Assembly: GCA_017613485.1 (NCBI GenBank) | Contig: JAGADS010000141.1 | Span: forward strand, 1 to 8,915 | Direction of reading: 5' to 3' | Source: Treponema sp. | Lineage (GTDB): Bacteria > Spirochaetota > Spirochaetia > Treponematales > Treponemataceae | Length of the DNA stretch: 8,915 bases | Part shown: in pieces, positions 5,527-8,915 of the stretch | Position numbering within the stretch: the first letter of the stretch is position 1 | Layout of the letters: every line of letters begins with the position of its first letter | Program-made: the position numbers and the translations under genes | Notes under the pieces: model-generated | Told to the model about the DNA's origin: nothing | Database searches by the model: none | Seen by the model: only the letters and a program-made list of their open reading frames with translations

Positions 5527-6476
5527 AAAAGCTTCCCTTCATCTTTTTGATTTCAATAGTCCTCTTCTCATGCAGTCTGGAGAAAAAACCGCTTTCTGAG
5601 TCATCTTCTGATTCACATTCTACCGTAGAGATTTCCGAGCTTTCATTGTCTGATGCACAGAATATGATTCTTCAACTTGAGGAAAAGAACAGACTCCTTG
5701 AGGAAACGCACCAGATTCTCTTTAAGTATTTTATCTGCCTGATTGCGACCATTATAACGATAGCCGCCATTCTTGTGTTTCTAAATGCCAAGGAGAGTAA
5801 ACGCAAGGATAAAATCATCTACAATTCAGAGCAGTTCCTTCAGCATTCAATCAAGGTACAGGAGGCAGAGCGCAAGAGGATAAGCCAGGAGCTGCATGAT
5901 TCTGTGGCACAAAGCCTGCGTTACGTATCGCTTCTGGCAGAAAACCTTGATGACAAAGAGGCGGCCGCTCAGATTATCAAGACACAGAATAACAACATAG
6001 ACAGCATAAGAAGACTGTGCTACAACCTTACTCCCCCTGCAATAAACGGAGAAAACCTGATTCCTGTAATCAACCTTTTGGGACAGAAACTCTTTGACCC
6101 TGAGCATACGGATTTTCAGTTCCGTGTTGTCTGCGAGCCGAGCGTTGATTTTGACAAATGGAATGATGATGAGCTCTTGAACATTTACCGCATCATTCAG
6201 GAAAGCCTCCAGAACATTCAGAAACATGCAAGGGCCTGTGAGACAACAGTGCTTTTCAGGAAAGGGGAAAATGACGGGCTTAAAATCATCGTGACGGATG
6301 ACGGCTGCGGAATGGATGAGAAATTATTGAATCAGATTAACAGCGGATTTTTTGAGAATGTTGAGGATATGCATTTTGGACTGAGGAATATTTTTGAGCG
6401 CGTGAAATTTCTTAAGGGAAGCGTCACTTATTTTTCCGAGGAGAATGCGGGAACAAGAATTGTCCTGGAGGTTTAG
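5523..6476 (+). CDS. Lipid-anchored NarL-family sensor histidine kinase
   Basis: The 317-residue protein starts with a lipoprotein signal peptide (MKKLPFIFLISIVLFSC, Cys17). A short Ser-rich periplasmic part and a coiled-coil-like stretch (about 42-66) follow, and then one membrane helix (about 69-88). The cytoplasmic part has a HisKA_3 dimerisation domain with ERKRISQELHDSVAQSLR; His125 is the phosphoacceptor. The HATPase_c domain has its N-box at IIQESLQNIQKHA (214-226), G1 at VTDDGCGM (247-254) and GLRNIFERV (276-284). These are the features of NarL/DegS-type kinases, and all catalytic boxes look intact. No classical sensor domain is present, so sensing would rest on the 50-residue outer segment, the membrane helix or a partner, perhaps the broken membrane protein upstream. 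The ribosome site is weak (GAG at 5512-5514), fitting translational coupling. The partner regulator is encoded at 6695. Confidence 0.93.
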   Translation: MKKLPFIFLISIVLFSCSLEKKPLSESSSDSHSTVEISELSLSDAQNMILQLEEKNRLLEETHQILFKYFICLIATIITIAAILVFLNAKESKRKDKIIYNSEQFLQHSIKVQEAERKRISQELHDSVAQSLRYVSLLAENLDDKEAAAQIIKTQNNNIDSIRRLCYNLTPPAINGENLIPVINLLGQKLFDPEHTDFQFRVVCEPSVDFDKWNDDELLNIYRIIQESLQNIQKHARACETTVLFRKGENDGLKIIVTDDGCGMDEKLLNQINSGFFENVEDMHFGLRNIFERVKFLKGSVTYFSEENAGTRIVLEV

Positions 6477-6687
6477 ATGCATGGTGTCATGCTGAACTTG
6501 ATTCAGCATCTGTTGATGAGATTCCGAATCAAGTTCGGAATGACGGTTTTTGCTTGGAATGACGATTTTTATGCTGGAGTTAGATGCATGGTGTCATGCT
6601 GAACTTGATTCAGCATCTGTTGATGAGATTCCGAATCAAGTTCGGAATGACGATTTTTGCTTGGAATGACAATTTTTATGCTGGAGA
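6474..6687. repeat. Tandem duplication of a 107-bp hairpin-bearing repeat
   Basis: Two copies (6474-6580 and 6581-6687) differ internally by only two G/A substitutions. Each carries two perfect 8-bp hairpins. The first, ATGCTGAA-CTTGA-TTCAGCAT, is at 6489-6509 and again at 6596-6616. The second, ATTCCGAA-TCAAG-TTCGGAAT, is at 6521-6541 and again at 6628-6648. The two loops are complementary, and GAACTTGATTC in the first hairpin can pair fully with GAATCAAGTTC in the second, so an alternative long stem is possible. Translation gives LNLIQHLLMRFRIKFGMT, a signature seen where dispersed palindromic repeats are wrongly called as proteins. The unit is probably a REP/MITE-like element. The first copy starts exactly at the kinase stop codon. 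The second copy's end supplies GGAG for the response regulator. Confidence 0.88.
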
Positions 6688-6694
6688 TTTGAAT

Positions 6695-7315
6695 ATGAAA
6701 AAAAGCTTTTACATAGTTGACGATCATGAGATGCTCAGGCTTGGAACGATTTCATACATAGAGAACAACTCAGGCTGGATTTGCATTGGAAGCACAGGCG
6801 ACCACAATCAGGTTATGCTGGAACTTGAAAAACTGTCTGTTGAGGGAAGGCTACCGTCTGTATTGATTTCCGACTTGAATTTTTATGGCGAGGACACAGG
6901 ATTTTCTCTTGTAAAAAACATTCATGAGAAATACCCTCAAATAAAGATAATCGTATACTCCATGTATTTTGCACCTGGTGTCGTTCAGAATGCAGTGCAG
7001 AACGGAGCACATGGCTATATCTCAAAGAATGCCTCTTCCGCCGAGCTGCTTTCGTGCATGGACAAGGTAGTTGAAGGGGAGCTTTTCATACAGGATGAGC
7101 TTCAGAAAAATCTGTTCAAGTATACTGCCATTACAGATGCCCTGACGAACAGGGAAAAAGCTGTCCTTGATCTTCTTGTCCGGCATTATACCAACGACCA
7201 GATTTCAGAAGAGCTTGGCATAAAAAGACGTGCGGTTGAAAACTACATATCAAGTATCTACGTTAAGACAGGCATAAACGACAGGGCAGAGCTTCTCCTA
7301 AGATACGGAAAGTAA
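6695..7315 (+). CDS. NarL/LuxR-type response regulator
   Basis: The 206-residue protein has an N-terminal receiver domain (about 4-118). It contains the acidic pair Asp9/Asp10, the phosphoacceptor Asp60 in VLISDLNF, the switch Ser89 in IIVYSM, and Lys111 in GYISKNAS. A LuxR-type helix-turn-helix follows (about 147-203): LTNREKAVLDLL..YTNDQISEELGIKRRAVENYISSIYVKTG. It should bind DNA as a dimer after phosphorylation by the kinase encoded just upstream. The start is ATG 6695, with GGAG (6683-6686) eight bases ahead. A longer in-frame start at 6584 would translate the repeat element and displace the receiver domain. The dyad symmetry of the operator arrays at 2943 and 5145 is compatible with binding by such a regulator, implying autoregulation and control of the acidic lipoprotein gene (inference). 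Confidence 0.95.
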   Translation: MKKSFYIVDDHEMLRLGTISYIENNSGWICIGSTGDHNQVMLELEKLSVEGRLPSVLISDLNFYGEDTGFSLVKNIHEKYPQIKIIVYSMYFAPGVVQNAVQNGAHGYISKNASSAELLSCMDKVVEGELFIQDELQKNLFKYTAITDALTNREKAVLDLLVRHYTNDQISEELGIKRRAVENYISSIYVKTGINDRAELLLRYGK

Positions 7316-7333
7316 GTGCTTGTGGCAGGACTG

Positions 7334-8545
7334 TTATTCTTCCGGGAGAACTTCCAGAAGGTTGTGCATTATATTCTGGATGTATTCCGGGGGTATGCGG
7401 TCCTGGCTCAAAAGGTTTTTCCCGGGGTTCTGCCTTAGTGCGGCAAATGTGTTTTTCTCCTGCTGCGTAAGGTTTCGTGGAATTGAATTATTCTTGAGCG
7501 GTGTTCCTTTCTCCAGATACTGTGCAAAGTGAACGAGGGTCTCATCATCCATGCAGAGCGGTTCGGTTTTGGGGAATGAGATTCTGAATGTTGAAAGCAT
7601 GTCAAAGCCGAATTCACTGATTGTCCCGAAATAGAACAGCCGATAAAGCGTGAACCACTGGCACAGTTTTAATGCATTGAGTGTATATGAGTTGGCAAAA
7701 ATGCAGAGGCAGTTTTCCGTGCGTGGAAAGCTAAGGTATGCTCCCTCTGTGTCCACAAGTATTACCGTTGTAATATCCCTCAGAAAATCAGTCTGATCAA
7801 GGTGAATGAAATCGTTGAGTGTGAGAGAGATCTCTTCCGGGGCAAGTGCTCCAAGCCGTGCGGGGTTTGCAATGGAAAGCGTGCGAAATCTGATGAAGAA
7901 TGAGCGCGGTTTTTCCTGTCCGGGATATTTGAGACGTATTCTGTTTTCGGGTATGGGTTCCCTTTCCTGTTGAACTTTCGGCTGCTCTGGTGCTTTTTTT
8001 GGAGGTGTTTTTGGCTGTGGCTCGAATATTTCAACCGGTTCTTCAAATATGGCCGTTTCTTCCGTTTTTTTGGGCTTTGTCTCTTCCTGAGCGTTTATGG
8101 CGATTCCACTCCAGAATTTTACGTTCTGCCTGTAATCCTGAACAAGATGCGGTATGTTCTCAAATGCCCATTCCTTGAGCTGCTCCTTTGTGATCTTGCG
8201 GTCTTTCTGAAGCATCAGTATGGCGGTGCGGAGGTTCTTTACCTCATCTTTTTTGTCTATGAACGAAAGATAGTCGTCTTCTGTAGCAAAAAAAATCTTG
8301 CGGATATATGTTTGCGGTCCCTTGCTCCTTGTGACGATGGTCTCGGTTTCCAGGGAATAGCCTGTGCCTGTGTTTGCCTTGGAGTAACGCAGTATGTCCG
8401 GGTCTCCGTTGGCCTGTCCGGTGATCTGCAGGGGAAAGAATGCACCGATTTCATCCCTAGGGGTTCCGCATAAAATCGTGATTATGTATCTCTGAAAATC
8501 TCCGTATGACTCAAGCGCGCGGTCTTTTATCTCGTTAACAGTCAT
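7334..8545 (-). CDS. Orphan JetD-like protein (DUF3322-DUF2220) with altered Toprim active site
   Basis: In Wadjet systems JetD is the Toprim nuclease that cuts plasmid DNA held by the SMC-like JetABC complex. This 403-residue product has the same layout. The N-terminal DUF3322-like region (about 30-150) has FFPLQI, then GPQTYIRKIFFATEDDYLSF and W145. The C-terminal DUF2220 region has VDTEGAYLSFP (264-274, Glu267), NALKLCQWF (290-298), FGTISEFGF (306-314), PKTEPLCMDDETLVHFAQY, and the end NLTQQEKNTFAAL..SQDRIPPEYIQ. In active JetD the segment near 306 reads like YWGDIDTHGF. Here both metal-binding Asp are replaced by Thr308 and Ser310, so nuclease activity is doubtful. A Pro/Lys/Glu-rich linker (about 154-205) separates the domains and is unusual. 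No jetA, jetB or jetC lies beside it. A weak ribosome site (GGGTGG, 8555-8550) precedes ATG 8545. Family assignment is from recalled motifs. Confidence 0.8.
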   Translation of the reverse strand: MTVNEIKDRALESYGDFQRYIITILCGTPRDEIGAFFPLQITGQANGDPDILRYSKANTGTGYSLETETIVTRSKGPQTYIRKIFFATEDDYLSFIDKKDEVKNLRTAILMLQKDRKITKEQLKEWAFENIPHLVQDYRQNVKFWSGIAINAQEETKPKKTEETAIFEEPVEIFEPQPKTPPKKAPEQPKVQQEREPIPENRIRLKYPGQEKPRSFFIRFRTLSIANPARLGALAPEEISLTLNDFIHLDQTDFLRDITTVILVDTEGAYLSFPRTENCLCIFANSYTLNALKLCQWFTLYRLFYFGTISEFGFDMLSTFRISFPKTEPLCMDDETLVHFAQYLEKGTPLKNNSIPRNLTQQEKNTFAALRQNPGKNLLSQDRIPPEYIQNIMHNLLEVLPEE

Positions 8546-8661
8546 TTATCCACCCAAATCCATAGTACGTTGTTTCCTATAATATATCCCACTAAAATGG
8601 AAAAGTCCACTAGAATTTCTAGCCTGAATAGTGTAAAATATATATTTAAGTGGAGGAAATT
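8546..8661. promoter_or_regulatory. Divergent promoter region of the JetD-like and LEA2-like lipoprotein genes
   Basis: This 116-base gap carries promoters for both directions. Rightward, TAAAAT (8635-8640) is a likely -10, and GGAGG (8653-8657) is the ribosome site for ATG 8662. Leftward, on the minus strand, an AT-rich TATATTATA block (8578-8586) is the likely -10 for the JetD-like gene. Two direct repeats, CCACTAAAAT (8589-8598) and CCACTAGAAT (8607-8616), lie between them 18 bp apart and could be regulator sites. No convincing -35 boxes are seen. Confidence 0.45.
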
Positions 8662-8915
8662 ATGAAAAGAAATTCTGTTGTTGCGTTGCTTTTTGCAGTA
8701 ACTGTCTCTGTCTTTACTTTTTCATGTGGAAGCCTTGGTGCTTTAGGTGATTTGCTGCAGACCCCTTCGTTGAGCATGGAAGGAATTTCAATCAAATCCC
8801 TTGATACCGAGGGAATCACGTTCAACTGTGATTATGCCATAAAGAATCCATACGGCGTGTCACTTTCCCTTGCAGGACTGAATGCCGACATTTCCTACGA
8901 GAACTCAAAAGTTAC
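8662..8915 (+). CDS. LEA2/WHy-like lipoprotein, 3' truncated by the window end
   Basis: The frame is open to the last base (84 complete codons seen). The N-terminus, MKRNSVVALLFAVTVSVF, followed by TFSC, is a lipoprotein signal with Cys22. The mature part includes SMEGISIKSLDTEGITFNCDY, read here in two blocks (SMEGISIKSL and DTEGITFNCDY), then AIKNPYGVSLSLAGLNADISYEN. A strand with the motif NPY/NPN followed by a hydrophobic segment and a 'gl.adi.y' segment is the signature of LEA type 2 / water-stress (WHy) domains. Bacterial members are usually small periplasmic lipoproteins, and their role is not firmly known. GGAGG (8653-8657) four bases before the ATG sets the start. It is divergent from the JetD-like gene. 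Confidence 0.8.
   Translation, partial: MKRNSVVALLFAVTVSVFTFSCGSLGALGDLLQTPSLSMEGISIKSLDTEGITFNCDYAIKNPYGVSLSLAGLNADISYENSKV

Noticed and set aside
6324..6509. 61-codon minus-strand frame starting MLNQVQHDT
   Set aside because: This is a translation of the palindromic repeat running antisense into the kinase gene, a common false protein call.
6584..6694. N-terminal extension of the response regulator from the upstream in-frame ATG
   Set aside because: It would translate the hairpin repeat, adding 37 residues before a receiver domain that begins properly at 6695 with its own ribosome site.
7316..7360. Terminator between the response regulator and the JetD-like gene
   Set aside because: Only 18 bases separate the convergent stops. 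The nearby CTTCCGGGAG/CTTCCAGAAG similarity forms no stable stem with a T-run.
7970..8473. 167-codon open frame on the plus strand, rich in Phe, Leu and Trp
   Set aside because: It is the antisense shadow of the JetD-like gene, with no ribosome site and low-complexity hydrophobic composition.
7334..8545. Complete Wadjet defence system
   Set aside because: No JetA, JetB or SMC-like JetC coding sequence lies next to the JetD-like gene, and its catalytic aspartates are missing.

Overview
The window looks like a piece of a spirochaete chromosome, most likely an anaerobic host-associated Treponema. This is inferred from three things. There are four predicted lipoproteins with short, relaxed lipoboxes ending in Ser-Cys or Gly-Cys. 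There are AAA_14/DUF4143 and ATPase_2/DUF234 ATPases of the kind that is expanded in that genus. There is also an anaerobic (class III) ribonucleotide reductase pair. No rRNA, tRNA or CRISPR is visible.

Left part (1-2900): the 3' end of nrdD and the complete nrdG supply deoxynucleotides without oxygen. They run head-on, with overlapping stop codons, into a small lipocalin-like lipoprotein gene on the minus strand. Behind that lies a minus-strand AAA_14/DUF4143 ATPase with its own promoter.

Middle (2850-5250): a regulatory hub. A divergent intergenic region holds a 24-nt direct repeat over the ATPase promoter. It also holds three tandem palindromic sites of the type GTGAGTTAACTCAC and a promoter whose spacer contains a run of seven G. 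That promoter serves an acidic lipoprotein gene of unknown function, which ends at a strong intrinsic terminator. A second ATPase (ATPase_2/DUF234, PD-(D/E)XK-like C-terminus) follows, with a 22-bp perfect palindrome at its predicted transcription start. After it comes a second, nearly identical array of the same palindromic sites, now upstream of a two-component operon.

Right part (5250-7315): the operon starts with a small frameshifted membrane-protein gene containing a run of eight G. Next come a lipid-anchored NarL-type histidine kinase, a tandem duplication of a 107-bp hairpin repeat, and a NarL/LuxR-type response regulator. The response regulator is a plausible binder of the shared palindromic sites. 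It would then control both its own operon and the lipoprotein gene (inference).

Far right (7334-8915): a minus-strand gene has the architecture of JetD, the Toprim nuclease subunit of the Wadjet plasmid-defence complex. It stands alone, and the two metal-binding aspartates of the GDID motif are replaced. A divergent, truncated lipoprotein gene with a LEA2/WHy-like domain closes the window.

The most notable points are the duplicated operator arrays linking a lipoprotein to a two-component system, the two poly-G tracts in switch-like positions, and the orphan, apparently catalytically dead JetD-like protein.
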